Assembly (NCBI GenBank): GCA_003477405.1
Contig: QUDE01000004.1
Location: 124,001-188,000 of the forward strand
Source of the DNA: Ruminococcaceae bacterium AM07-15
Lineage (GTDB): Bacteria > Bacillota > Clostridia > Oscillospirales > Butyricicoccaceae
Direction: 5' to 3'
DNA: 64,000 nt
Shown here: positions 1 to 7,802 of the stretch, one piece after another
Layout: each line of letters begins with the position of its first letter
Numbering within the stretch: position 1 is the stretch's first letter
Program-made: the position numbers and the translations under genes
Notes under the pieces: model-generated
What the model was told of the DNA's origin: nothing
The model's database searches: none
The model's input: only the letters and a program-made list of their open reading frames with translations

Positions 1-338
1 AAAAATATCGTCCCTGGCTGGATTTTGAATCGGTGCCCTTCTATGCCGACGGCGCAGCCTGGCAGCGGCAGATCCACATCTACACCGATCCTTTCTATTA
101 TATCGATTACTGTCTGGCCCAGTCGGTGGCCCTGCAGATCTTCCGTCTCATGGAGGAAAAGGGCTGGCAGGCCGCCTTTGACCAGTATCTGGCCTACACC
201 CGCCAGGGGGGCAATGATACCTTCCTGGGTCTTTTGCAGAAGGCCGGGCTGGAAAATCCCATGGAAAAGGGTTCTCTCAAAAATGTGGCTCAGGAAGCCA
301 GAGAGTATCTCACTGCCCATCAAAAAGATCTGGATTAA
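1..338 (+). CDS. M3-family oligoendopeptidase, C-terminal part (5' end outside window)
   Basis: The open frame enters from the left edge (first full codon at base 3) and stops at TAA 336-338. The visible 111 residues match the C-terminal helical part of PepF-type M3 metallopeptidases: the segment DPFYYIDYCLAQSVALQ followed by a run ending in a helical tail is typical of this family. These zinc peptidases degrade oligopeptides in the cytoplasm. The HEXXH zinc site would lie upstream, outside the window, so activity cannot be judged. The next gene starts 54 bases downstream on the same strand. Confidence 0.72.
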   Translation, partial: KYRPWLDFESVPFYADGAAWQRQIHIYTDPFYYIDYCLAQSVALQIFRLMEEKGWQAAFDQYLAYTRQGGNDTFLGLLQKAGLENPMEKGSLKNVAQEAREYLTAHQKDLD

Positions 339-392
339 AAGCGCATAGTTTCCTTCCTTCCGCCCATACTGGGAAAAAAGGGAGGAAGGACG

Positions 393-1043
393 ATGAGAAA
401 GCGTGTATGGTTGGCCGGGATTCTGGCGGGCAGCATATTGCTGTCCGCCTGCGGCCGCAATGAAAAGGACAAGGCCCAGGAAAAGAAGGATGATCCGGCC
501 CAAAATTCCCAGGAACAGACCCAGCAGCAAACCCCGGAGGAAACACCTGCCCCCGATCCGGTACAGCCACCGGAGACGGCGGAAAACAAAGCCGCACCCC
601 AGGAGCTGGCCGCTGTGAGCACCGCCTTGCACGATTGGGATGAAGGGCGCATGGAAAACCTACGCCTGGCCTGTCAGGCCGTTCACGGGGCGGTGATCCC
701 GGCGGGCGGTTCCTTTTCCTTTAATGAAGCTCTGGGAGAGCGCACCGAGGAAAAGGGTTACCGCCCGGCCATTGCCTTTGAGAATGGAGAGAAGGTACTG
801 GAGGTGGGAGGCGGCGTGTGCCAGGTGAGCACCACCCTGTTCCTGGCCGCCCAGCAGGGAGGCATGGAGATTCTGGAGCGGCATCCCCATCAGCTGCCGG
901 TGCCCTATGCAGGAGAAGGCCAGGATGCGGCGGTGGAATATGGAAGCCTGGATTTTCGCTTTCAGAATCCCACCGCATCCCCTGTGGAGATCGGCTGCTG
1001 GCTGACGGGAGACAGCGTCACTGTCTCCCTGACAGTCCGGTGA
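393..1043 (+). CDS. VanW-family lipoprotein
   Basis: 216 residues. The N-terminus is a lipoprotein signal (hydrophobic stretch ending in the lipobox LLSAC, Cys at about residue 20), then a low-complexity Glu/Gln/Pro linker to about residue 75. The rest is a VanW domain, with the typical SFNEALGERTEEKGYRPA and GGGVCQVSTTLFLAA segments. VanW domains occur in cell-surface proteins and some vancomycin-resistance clusters; the biochemical role is not established. There is no van cluster here, so this is probably an envelope protein rather than a resistance gene. The RBS is ggaggaagg shortly before ATG. A tandem repeat and a strong terminator follow. Confidence 0.85.
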   Translation: MRKRVWLAGILAGSILLSACGRNEKDKAQEKKDDPAQNSQEQTQQQTPEETPAPDPVQPPETAENKAAPQELAAVSTALHDWDEGRMENLRLACQAVHGAVIPAGGSFSFNEALGERTEEKGYRPAIAFENGEKVLEVGGGVCQVSTTLFLAAQQGGMEILERHPHQLPVPYAGEGQDAAVEYGSLDFRFQNPTASPVEIGCWLTGDSVTVSLTVR

Positions 1044-1070
1044 CCGGGCTTGGAGTTTTGGTGCATTGGC

Positions 1071-1414
1071 CTGGTTTTGTTGCCGAGCGCGGCAGCGCAG
1101 TATGGGTGCAGCGTCACGCTGCTCCGGTGACCGGACAGTCGTACCTTCTTAGCCTGGACGAACACAACAGGCCTGGTTCTGTTGCCGGGCGCAGCAGCGC
1201 AATATGGGTGCAGCGTCACGCTGCTCCGGTGGCCGGACAGCCGTGCTTTCTTTGCCTGGATGAACACAACGGGCTCTGGTTCTGTTGCCGGGCGCGGCAG
1301 CGCAATACGGGTGCAGCGTCACGCTGCTCCGGTGGCCGGACAGCCATACTCTCTTTGCCTGGATGAACACAACAGGCTCTGGTTTTGTTGCCGGGCGCGG
1401 CAGCGCAGTATGGC
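1071..1414. repeat. 103-bp tandem repeat, about 3.3 copies
   Basis: Units begin at 1071, 1173, 1276 and 1379 (periods 102, 103, 103; the last is cut at about 1414). Each starts with ctggttytgttgccg. Each full unit contains the perfect palindrome GCAGCGTCACGCTGC and a second inverted repeat of the type TCCGGTGGCCGGA. Units differ by scattered point changes. The array fills the 469-base gap between the VanW gene and its terminator. Open frames across it are short and unrelated to known proteins, so I treat it as non-coding. Confidence 0.85.
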
Positions 1415-1432
1415 CGTGGCAGCTTGCCACCT

Positions 1433-1474
1433 GCCGGAAAAAGTGGATGAGCCACTTTTTCCGGCTCTTTTTTT
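1433..1474 (+). terminator. Rho-independent terminator after VanW gene/repeat array
   Basis: A 14-bp perfect stem (GCCGGAAAAAGTGG / CCACTTTTTCCGGC) with a 5-base loop is followed by a run of T's (1468-1474). Confidence 0.9.
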
Positions 1475-1512
1475 GTGTTACAATAAAGGATAGAGCAAAA
1501 GGAGGAATGTCC

Positions 1513-2334
1513 ATGCTGTGGCGGTGTCCGGTGTGCGGCGCAGAATTGCAGGAAGAGGAAAAAGGCGGGGTTTGTCCTCAGGGCCATCGGTTTGACAAGG
1601 CCCGCAGCGGCTATCTGAACCTGCTGCCCCCTTCGGGGAAAAAGACCCGGGAGCCGGGGGATAACAAAGAGATGATCCGGGCCCGGTGGGCATTTCTGCA
1701 AAAAGGCTATTATGCCCCTCTGGCCGATCTGGCGGGGGAGATCACCCTGGGGGAGGAAAAAACGCCCCTTCGGATGCTGGATGCTGGCTGTGGAGAGGGT
1801 TACTATTCCCAGCGTTTGTGGGAAAAAGCCCAGGAAAGCAGCCGGGAACTGGAAATCTACGGCATGGACATCTCCAAATTCGCTGTGGACCGGGCAGCCA
1901 AGGGCCTGAAACAGGGCCGCTATGCGGTGGGAAGTCTGTACCATCTGCCTTTGGGAGAGGAAGCGGTGGATGTGATCTGGAACTTTTTCGCTCCCCATTG
2001 CCCGGAGGAGTTTGCCCGGGTGCTGAGAAAGAATGGGCGGCTGCTGGTGGCGGTGCCGGGAAAACGGCATCTGTGGGAGCTGAAAGAGCGGCTGTACGAT
2101 GAACCCTATGAAAACCCAGGAACGGCGCCCCATCTGCCGGGATTTCTTCTGGAAGAGACCCGGCCGGTTACATACCCCATGGCCCTCAGCGGGGAGGATG
2201 TGTGGAGCCTGTTCCAGATGACGCCCTATTTCTATAAAACCGACCCCCAGCGGCGGGAGACCCTTTCCCAGGGAGAGGGAATGGAGATCACCGCCGATTT
2301 TCTGCTGCTTTGTTACCGGAAGGAGGAAGGATAA
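1513..2334 (+). CDS. 23S rRNA (guanine-N1)-methyltransferase, RlmA-like
   Basis: 273 residues. The N-terminus has a zinc-binding knuckle (CPVCG ... CPQGH) as in RlmA proteins. The SAM-binding domain follows, with motif I LDAGCGEGYY at about residue 93 and an NFFAPHCPEEFARVL segment matching the family's 'F(S/A)P' motif. RlmA enzymes methylate N1 of G745/G748 in 23S rRNA helix 35. Of the in-frame ATGs I chose 1513, because AAAGGAGG lies 7 bases ahead; the ATG at 1507 is too close to it. The stop abuts the next gene's ATG, so the radical SAM gene is co-transcribed and probably translationally coupled. Confidence 0.82.
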   Translation: MLWRCPVCGAELQEEEKGGVCPQGHRFDKARSGYLNLLPPSGKKTREPGDNKEMIRARWAFLQKGYYAPLADLAGEITLGEEKTPLRMLDAGCGEGYYSQRLWEKAQESSRELEIYGMDISKFAVDRAAKGLKQGRYAVGSLYHLPLGEEAVDVIWNFFAPHCPEEFARVLRKNGRLLVAVPGKRHLWELKERLYDEPYENPGTAPHLPGFLLEETRPVTYPMALSGEDVWSLFQMTPYFYKTDPQRRETLSQGEGMEITADFLLLCYRKEEG

Positions 2335-3204
2335 ATGGAATACGAAGGCCAGATCTGCCGCAGTCCCATGGAGCGTTCTTCCTTCATGCTGCCGGTGATG
2401 GTGGGGTGCAGCTATAACCGGTGTAAGTTCTGTATGCTGTTCAAACACCTGACCTACCGCCGCCTGCCCATGGAGCAGATTTTTGCCGATATCCGCCGGG
2501 TGGCCGATCTGGGAGGCGATCCCAAATGGGTTTTTCTGGGAGACGGCAACGCTTTTTCTCTGCCTGCGGAGGACCTGCTCACCATTTTGCAGGAGATCCG
2601 TCGGGCATTCCCCAGCTGCCAGGGGGTGAATATGGACGCCACCGTCCAAAGTATTGCTCAAAAGACCGATGACCAGCTGCGCCTGTTGGCTCAGGCCGGG
2701 GTATCTCATTTGTATCTGGGTATCGAAAGCGGCCTGGACGATGTACTCCGGCTGATGGATAAGGATCACACCAAGGCCCAGGCCATGGAGCAGATCCGCC
2801 GCATCCAGCAGGCGGGGATGGTCTTTGACGCCCATATCATGACCGGCGTTGCCGGAAAAGGCCGGGGACGGGAAAACGCCCTGGCTCTGGGAGAGTTCTT
2901 CCGCCGCACCCGTCCCAGCCGGGTGGTGAATTTCTCCATGTTCATCCACCGGAGAGCGCCTCTGTACCGACTGATCCAGCAGGGGAAGTTTGTTCCGGCG
3001 GACGAAGGGGAAACCCTGGAGGAGGAGCGGGTGCTGCTTCACCAGTTGTGGAATATGGAAGTGGAGTACGATGGCTTCCATGACATTCTGCCCCTGCGGG
3101 TGCGGGGCAAATTGCCGGAGGATCGGGAAAAGATGCTAAGAAAACTGGAAAAGGCCCTGGGAGAGCATGGGGATGCTCCCTGGCCCACGGCGCTGGTGGA
3201 TTGA
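2335..3204 (+). CDS. Radical SAM protein
   Basis: 289 residues. The 4Fe-4S motif is GCSYNRCKFC (Cys25, Cys30, Cys33), which gives CX4CX2C spacing instead of the usual CX3CX2C; a subfamily of uncharacterised radical SAM proteins has this form. A TIM-barrel follows with GVNMDATVQ and a YLGIESG segment that contacts SAM. The substrate is unknown. The gene starts directly after the RlmA-like gene, and its stop overlaps the methyltransferase start (TGATG), so the three form one operon. A nucleic-acid-modification theme is possible but only inferred from neighbours. Confidence 0.8.
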   Translation: MEYEGQICRSPMERSSFMLPVMVGCSYNRCKFCMLFKHLTYRRLPMEQIFADIRRVADLGGDPKWVFLGDGNAFSLPAEDLLTILQEIRRAFPSCQGVNMDATVQSIAQKTDDQLRLLAQAGVSHLYLGIESGLDDVLRLMDKDHTKAQAMEQIRRIQQAGMVFDAHIMTGVAGKGRGRENALALGEFFRRTRPSRVVNFSMFIHRRAPLYRLIQQGKFVPADEGETLEEERVLLHQLWNMEVEYDGFHDILPLRVRGKLPEDREKMLRKLEKALGEHGDAPWPTALVD

Positions 3205-4283
3205 TGGCAACGAAACAATACAATGTAGTGGATTTGTTTTCCGGCGTGGGTGGCCTGAGTTACGGTTTTGAACAGCTGGAGGAATTCTCCATCCTGGCGG
3301 CCAATGAGGTGGAGCCGGACATTGCACGGGCTTACTCCCTCAACTATCCCCAGGTGAAGATGCTCTGCCGGGATATCGGCCAGGTGACCGGAGAAATGCT
3401 GGAGCAGGCGTTGGGCGGCAAGCAGGTGGATCTGGTGCTGGGCGGCCCGCCCTGCCAGTCTTATTCCACCCTGGGCAAGCGGCAGATGGACGGCCGGGCA
3501 CGGTTGTTTCTGGAATACAAGCGGGTGCTGTCCTTGCTCCGGCCCCGGGCCTTTTTGTTTGAAAATGTGTCCGGGCTGCTGAGCATGGATGGAGGACGGC
3601 TCTTTCCCCAGATCCAGCGGGAGTTCGGGGAGCTGGGTTACACTCTGAAATACCAGGTGATGGATGCGGCGGAATACGGCGTACCTCAGCGGCGGGAGCG
3701 GGTGATTCTGGTGGGGATGCAGGGGAAGAATACCTTCTCCTATCCCCAGCCCACCCATGGAGAAGGAAAATTGCCCTTTGTGACCCTGGAGCAGGCCATC
3801 GGCGATCTGCCCCCCATCAAAAGCGGGCAGCAGAAGAATCGGTACCAGGGGCCCATTGACAACGATTTTCTCCGCTTTGTCCGCCGGAAAGGGGAGGAAA
3901 CTGTCACCGAGCACGCTTCCCCCAAGAACGGGGCCCATCTCATCCGCATCATGGAGGCTCTGAAGGACGGCCAGGGGAAAAACGATCTGCCGGAAGAACT
4001 GCGGCCCAAAAGCGGCTATGGCAACACCTACGCCAAGCTGTGGTGGAAACGGCCCTCCACCACCATCACCCGGAATTTTGCCTGCCCATCTTCCTCCCGG
4101 TGCATCCATCCCCGGGATTCCCGGGCCTTGTCCATCCGGGAAGGAGCACGGCTCCAGAGCTTCCCTGACGATTACCGCTTCTATGGCGGTGACGGCATGA
4201 AGCGGCTGGAGATCGGCAATGCCGTGCCGCCCCTTCTTTCGCTGGCTCTGGCCCGGCAGATGCTCCAGGCCCTGGAAAACTGA
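3204..4283 (+). CDS. DNA (cytosine-5)-methyltransferase, orphan
   Basis: 359 residues. The C5-methyltransferase motifs appear in order: I (DLFSGVGGLSYGF, residue 10 on), IV with catalytic Cys84 (GGPPCQSYSTLG), VI (ENVSGLL), VIII (QRRERVILVG), and X near the end (EIGNAVPP). The target-recognition region between VIII and IX is of ordinary length. ATG 3204 overlaps the upstream TGA; a TTG three bases earlier is not needed. No endonuclease or Vsr gene is adjacent, so it is a solitary methyltransferase (epigenetic role or remnant of a restriction system). The recognition site cannot be read from the sequence. Confidence 0.88.
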   Translation: MATKQYNVVDLFSGVGGLSYGFEQLEEFSILAANEVEPDIARAYSLNYPQVKMLCRDIGQVTGEMLEQALGGKQVDLVLGGPPCQSYSTLGKRQMDGRARLFLEYKRVLSLLRPRAFLFENVSGLLSMDGGRLFPQIQREFGELGYTLKYQVMDAAEYGVPQRRERVILVGMQGKNTFSYPQPTHGEGKLPFVTLEQAIGDLPPIKSGQQKNRYQGPIDNDFLRFVRRKGEETVTEHASPKNGAHLIRIMEALKDGQGKNDLPEELRPKSGYGNTYAKLWWKRPSTTITRNFACPSSSRCIHPRDSRALSIREGARLQSFPDDYRFYGGDGMKRLEIGNAVPPLLSLALARQMLQALEN

Positions 4284-4333
4284 AACCTTCCGAAATTCTT
4301 AAGAAAAGGCTCAGGAGTTTTTTCAAAAGGGAA

Positions 4334-4378
4334 AGCCCCTCTTTGGTAGTATGGAGATATACCAGAGAGGGGCTCTTT
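4334..4378 (+). terminator. Terminator after methyltransferase operon
   Basis: AGCCCCTCT pairs with AGAGGGGCT, extended by an inner TGGTA/TACCA stem, and CTTTT follows. It lies just before the next gene's RBS. Confidence 0.7.
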
Positions 4379-4408
4379 TCAGTCCCTCCGTAAAAGGAGT
4401 GGTTATTT

Positions 4409-5209
4409 ATGAATACAGGAATTTGGGATGGGGAGAACTGGGAACTGGAGCAGAAGGCCCACTGGAAAAAGCAAGAGGCAATCGCCCGGGAACAGCGCCG
4501 GGCCGTCCGGCGGAAAAAGCGGCGGCGGAAGATGTGGGGAGATCTGTTCCTGACCTTTTTGTTTGTGCTGGGATGCCTGGGGATCGGTTATTGGGCCATC
4601 GGGCAGCAAGGAGCAGGGGGGAATGGTCAGTCTGTTTTTGCCCAGGCCCTTGCGGGGCAGGATCTTTCCGGGGAAGAAACGGATGCGCTCCTTTTGGTCA
4701 ACCGGTGGAATCCTCTGCCGGAGGGCTATGTTCCCGATCTGGTGGAGGTTCCTGGCGGGGAAAAGGTGGCAAAGGAGGCCTATGCTCCTTTGATGGAGAT
4801 GTTGCAGCAGGCTGAGGCGGAAGGCCTGGGGCCTCAGGTGGTCTCCGGCTGGCGCACCCAGGAAAAACAGCAGAGTCTGTATGACAATAAGATCGGAGAA
4901 TATCTTTCCCAGGGATATTCTCAAAAGGACGCTGTGGCCGCTGCGGAAGAGTGGGTGGCCAAACCCGGCACCAGCGAGCACCAGTTGGGACTGGCGGTGG
5001 ATATCAACGGGAATAGCTACGACATCTACACCTGGCTTCAGGAAAACAGCTGGCGCTATGGCTTCATCTTTCGTTATCCTGGGGACAAGCAGTCCCTCAC
5101 CGGGGTGGCCGAGGAAGTGTGGCACTACCGGTATGTAGGGAAGGAAGCGGCGGAGGTCATCCACAGCCAGGGGCTTTGCCTGGAAGAATATGCAGAACAA
5201 CAGAAATGA
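4409..5209 (+). CDS. D-alanyl-D-alanine carboxypeptidase, M15B (VanY-type)
   Basis: 266 residues. The N-terminal cytoplasmic part is very basic (RRKKRRRK), then one membrane segment at about 44-65, then an extracellular M15B domain. Zinc and catalytic motifs are visible: SGWRTQ, SEHQLGLAVDI (zinc His and Asp, about 189-199) and EVWHYRYVG (about 234-242). Such enzymes trim the terminal D-Ala of peptidoglycan stem peptides. The RBS aaaggag sits 11 bases ahead of the ATG. It stands alone between two terminators. VanY-like proteins are common outside resistance clusters, so no glycopeptide resistance is implied. Confidence 0.9.
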   Translation: MNTGIWDGENWELEQKAHWKKQEAIAREQRRAVRRKKRRRKMWGDLFLTFLFVLGCLGIGYWAIGQQGAGGNGQSVFAQALAGQDLSGEETDALLLVNRWNPLPEGYVPDLVEVPGGEKVAKEAYAPLMEMLQQAEAEGLGPQVVSGWRTQEKQQSLYDNKIGEYLSQGYSQKDAVAAAEEWVAKPGTSEHQLGLAVDINGNSYDIYTWLQENSWRYGFIFRYPGDKQSLTGVAEEVWHYRYVGKEAAEVIHSQGLCLEEYAEQQK

Positions 5210-5214
5210 AAAAA

Positions 5215-5246
5215 GGCGCTGGAAATACTGTTCCAGCGCCTTTTTT
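5215..5246. terminator. Bidirectional terminator between convergent genes
   Basis: Perfect 10-bp stem GGCGCTGGAA / TTCCAGCGCC, with A's on the left and six T's on the right. It serves the M15B gene (+) and the following (-) gene. Confidence 0.9.
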
Positions 5247-5258
5247 AGTGTGCAGAAA

Positions 5259-5729
5259 TTACCCCTGGATGAGATCGATTCGTTTTTCTTCCAGCATCTG
5301 TTCCAGAAGCTCATAGGGGTTCTCTCCTTTTACAATGCGGAAAGAACCATGGGAGAACAGGGAGACCTTTTTCGTGACCCCATGTTCTGTCAGGGTGATG
5401 CAGTCCAGTGTACGGCCGGAGTCATCAAAAAGGGTAATGGTGATTTCGCTTGACTCTTTATCAGGGGCCTTTGTCTGCTTCATGCGAATGGCGCCCCAGT
5501 TTTCCAGAGCGCAGTCCAGATATTCCGGGAAATGATCGTCAATGGCGAGGGTGTAGTCCTCCGGCCGTGTGCCATCACCGGTGGAAATGCGAATGGAAGC
5601 GGCTTCTTTTGTATGCTCCAGAAAGGGCTGGGGACGGTGCAGCAGGATGGAGCGGACAAGAACGGTCCCGGCCAGGCAAAGCAGCAGGGCACCGAGTAGA
5701 GCCAAAAGCAGTTTTCGCCTTTTTTTCAT
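5259..5729 (-). CDS. Membrane-anchored protein of unknown function
   Basis: 156 residues. It opens MKKRRKLLLALLGALLLCLAG, a signal anchor, followed by about 125 extracytoplasmic residues without a family I recognise. A longer upstream frame exists, but the KKRR + hydrophobic start at 5729, preceded by aagggg on the minus strand, fits secretion. A strong terminator separates it from the aminotransferase gene upstream, so it is likely expressed alone. Confidence 0.65.
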   Translation of the reverse strand: MKKRRKLLLALLGALLLCLAGTVLVRSILLHRPQPFLEHTKEAASIRISTGDGTRPEDYTLAIDDHFPEYLDCALENWGAIRMKQTKAPDKESSEITITLFDDSGRTLDCITLTEHGVTKKVSLFSHGSFRIVKGENPYELLEQMLEEKRIDLIQG

Positions 5730-5779
5730 AGGATCATCCCCTTGCTTTTTTCGTACTATATCACAGGGCCAAGCAGAAA

Positions 5780-5812
5780 ACAATCCCCCGGAGCAACGCT
5801 CCGGGGGATTGT
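5780..5812 (-). terminator. Terminator of the aminotransferase gene
   Basis: A 15-bp perfect stem (ACAATCCCCCGGAGC and its complement) with a 3-base loop, followed on the minus strand by TTTTCTGC. It lies 15 bases after the aminotransferase stop. Confidence 0.9.
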
Positions 5813-5826
5813 TTCTATGTGATGTT

Positions 5827-6993
5827 TTATTTTTTGTTGACGAACTTTTCAATCCGGTCCATAGCCACTTTCAGGCTTTCCAGAGAATAGGCATAGGAGA
5901 TGCGCACATGGCCTTCGCCGCAGGCGCCGAAGGCGTCACCGGGCACCACGGCCACCCGCTGGTCGTTGAGCAGATCGGTGCAGAACTGCTCACTGCTGGA
6001 AGCAAAGCGGCGGATGCTGGGGAACATATAGAAGGCGCCTTCCGGCATGAAGCAGTCAAAGCCCAGATCGGTGAGGGCCTTGTGGAGATACAGCCGGCGC
6101 TCGTTGAATTTTTCCCGCATATATTCGATGTCGGGGATGCCTTTGGTGATGGCTTCCAGACCGGCCCGCTGGGACATACCCGAAGCGCACATCAGCTTGT
6201 ATTGATGCAGACGGCCCAGGGAGGTCATCAGTTCCACAGGGGCGCAGCAATAACCCAGGCGCCAGCCGGTCATGGCAAAGGCCTTGGAGAAGCCGCTGAC
6301 CACCACAGTGCGCTCCCGCATACCGGGCAGAGTGGCAATGGACACATGACGGCGGCCATAGGTCAGCTCGGCATAGATCTCATCGGAGATGACCACGATG
6401 TTGGTATCCCGCAGAATGGCGGCGATCTCTTCCATCTCCTCCTTGGTCATGATGGCGCCGGTGGGGTTGTTGGGGTAGGAGAACACCAGCAGCTTGGTCT
6501 TGGGAGTGATGGCGGCCTTCAGAGCCTGGGGAGTCAGTTTGAAGGAATCCTCTTCCTTGGTTTCGATGACCACCGGCACGCCACGCTGGGCGATGGCCAG
6601 AGGCGCATAGCTGACGAAAAGGGGCTCGGGCAGCAGCACTTCGTCGCCGTCGTCGATCAGGGCGCTCATGCACAGGTCGATGGCTTCGCTGCCGCCAACG
6701 GTGACCAGCACTTCTTTTTCCGGATGATAGGAAAGATCAAAGCGCTTTTCCAGGTATTCGGAAATGCCCCGGCGCAGTTCGATCAGGCCGTAGTTTGCGG
6801 TGTAGGCGGTTTTGCCGTCCAGAATGCTCTTGATACCGGCATTGCGGATGTGTTCCGGGGTGACGAAATCGGGCTCGCCCACGCCCAGGGAGACCACATC
6901 TTCCATGGTGGCCGCCACATCAAAGAATTTGCGGATGCCAGAGGGCTTCAGAGTGGCAACCCGCTGGGGGACGATCTTGGAATAATCGATCAT
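5827..6993 (-). CDS. PLP-dependent class I/II aminotransferase
   Basis: 388 residues, full length for AspC/PatA-type fold-I aminotransferases. Typical sites are visible: GVGEPDF near the N-terminus, TANYGL, the SYPNNPTG segment, SDEIYAELTYG, the PLP lysine in SGFSKAFAMTGWRLGY and the substrate-binding Arg in HVRISYA. The likely reaction is transfer between an aromatic or aspartate-like amino acid and 2-oxoglutarate; specificity cannot be read. The chosen ATG at 6993 has AAGGAGG 11 bases upstream. An in-frame extension to 7077 has no family support. Confidence 0.88.
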   Translation of the reverse strand: MIDYSKIVPQRVATLKPSGIRKFFDVAATMEDVVSLGVGEPDFVTPEHIRNAGIKSILDGKTAYTANYGLIELRRGISEYLEKRFDLSYHPEKEVLVTVGGSEAIDLCMSALIDDGDEVLLPEPLFVSYAPLAIAQRGVPVVIETKEEDSFKLTPQALKAAITPKTKLLVFSYPNNPTGAIMTKEEMEEIAAILRDTNIVVISDEIYAELTYGRRHVSIATLPGMRERTVVVSGFSKAFAMTGWRLGYCCAPVELMTSLGRLHQYKLMCASGMSQRAGLEAITKGIPDIEYMREKFNERRLYLHKALTDLGFDCFMPEGAFYMFPSIRRFASSSEQFCTDLLNDQRVAVVPGDAFGACGEGHVRISYAYSLESLKVAMDRIEKFVNKK

Positions 6994-7181
6994 GATGCTG
7001 TTTTCCTCCTTCTTTCGGCCGGGCGGACGCCGCAGCCAAGTACTGTTTCTCTCAAGGGGGCCAAGGCCCCGCTCCATCTTCTTTTGCCATTATACCACCG
7101 GCCAAAGGGAAAAGGCAACAGGCCACAGGTTATAAATGTTAAGAAAATGTCAATCTTTCGTTTCTTTTCTTCTGTCTTCCC

Positions 7182-7769
7182 TTACCGGTGGAGCAGGGGA
7201 GACAGCCGCTTATACAGCAGCAGGGTGATGAGGGAGGACAAGGCTCCCTTCAGCAAGTTGAACGGCAGGGTGGCGAAAATGACCAAAGTCCCCACAGAAG
7301 TGATGGAACTGTTCACCGCGCTTCCCATGTCCACCAACGCGGAGAGGGGAATGCCCATGAAGAAAGAATAGGCGGGCAGCAGCACAAAATAGTTGATAGC
7401 TACGCCTGCAATGGTCATAGCCAGGGTGCCGCACAGAAGTCCCCACAAAGCCCCTTTCCGGCTTTTTTTCTTCCTATAGATTAAAGAGGCCGGCAGCACC
7501 AGGGACAGGCCGATGAGGAAATTAGCCAATTCTCCCACACCGGCGGTGATGGTGCCTTTGAACAAAAGATACAGCAGGTTTTTCAGCAGTTCAATGCACA
7601 GAGCGGCCAAGGGCCCCAGGGCAAATCCGCCCAGCAGCACCGGCACTTCGCTGAGATCGATCTGATAAAAACTGGGGGCAAAGGGCAGGGGGATCTCCAG
7701 GGTCATCAAAAAGGTGGCCAGGGCGGCCAGAAGGGCGGTTTTCGCCATAAAACGAGGGGTAAAACGCAA
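7182..7769 (-). CDS. ribU: ECF transporter S component, RibU-like (riboflavin)
   Basis: 195 residues with about six membrane segments. The segment FYQIDLSEVPVLLGGFALGPLAALCIELLKNLL is divided here only for length: its first part (FYQIDLSEVPVLLGGFALGP) and the IELLKNLL end match RibU/FmnP riboflavin-binding S components. These partner with a shared EcfAA'T energising module encoded elsewhere. The likely start is TTG 7769, with AGGAG 8 bases upstream; ATG 7748 is the alternative. No FMN riboswitch fits in the 33-base gap to the upstream dehydrogenase gene, so it is probably read from that operon's promoter. Confidence 0.75.
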   Translation of the reverse strand: MRFTPRFMAKTALLAALATFLMTLEIPLPFAPSFYQIDLSEVPVLLGGFALGPLAALCIELLKNLLYLLFKGTITAGVGELANFLIGLSLVLPASLIYRKKKSRKGALWGLLCGTLAMTIAGVAINYFVLLPAYSFFMGIPLSALVDMGSAVNSSITSVGTLVIFATLPFNLLKGALSSLITLLLYKRLSPLLHR

Positions 7770-7802
7770 AAATAGATCTCCTTTCGGGGATGGTTTGAAT
7801 GG

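Noticed and set aside
393..1043. Vancomycin-resistance cluster (VanW, and VanY-like at 4409)
   Set aside because: No vanHAX-type ligase, dehydrogenase or dipeptidase and no vanRS pair nearby; both proteins are common outside such clusters.
1071..1414. Tandem repeat as a CRISPR array
   Set aside because: Units are contiguous 103-bp copies with no constant-repeat/variable-spacer structure and no cas genes.
1216..3081. 621-codon minus-strand frame
   Set aside because: It lies opposite the RlmA-like and radical SAM genes and crosses the tandem repeat. It has no family motifs or RBS; long antisense frames are expected from GC-rich third positions.
5569..7371. 600-codon plus-strand frame
   Set aside because: Antisense of the small membrane protein, aminotransferase and RibU-like genes; low-complexity composition.
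7770..7802. FMN riboswitch before the RibU-like gene
   Set aside because: Only 33 bases separate it from the upstream gene.
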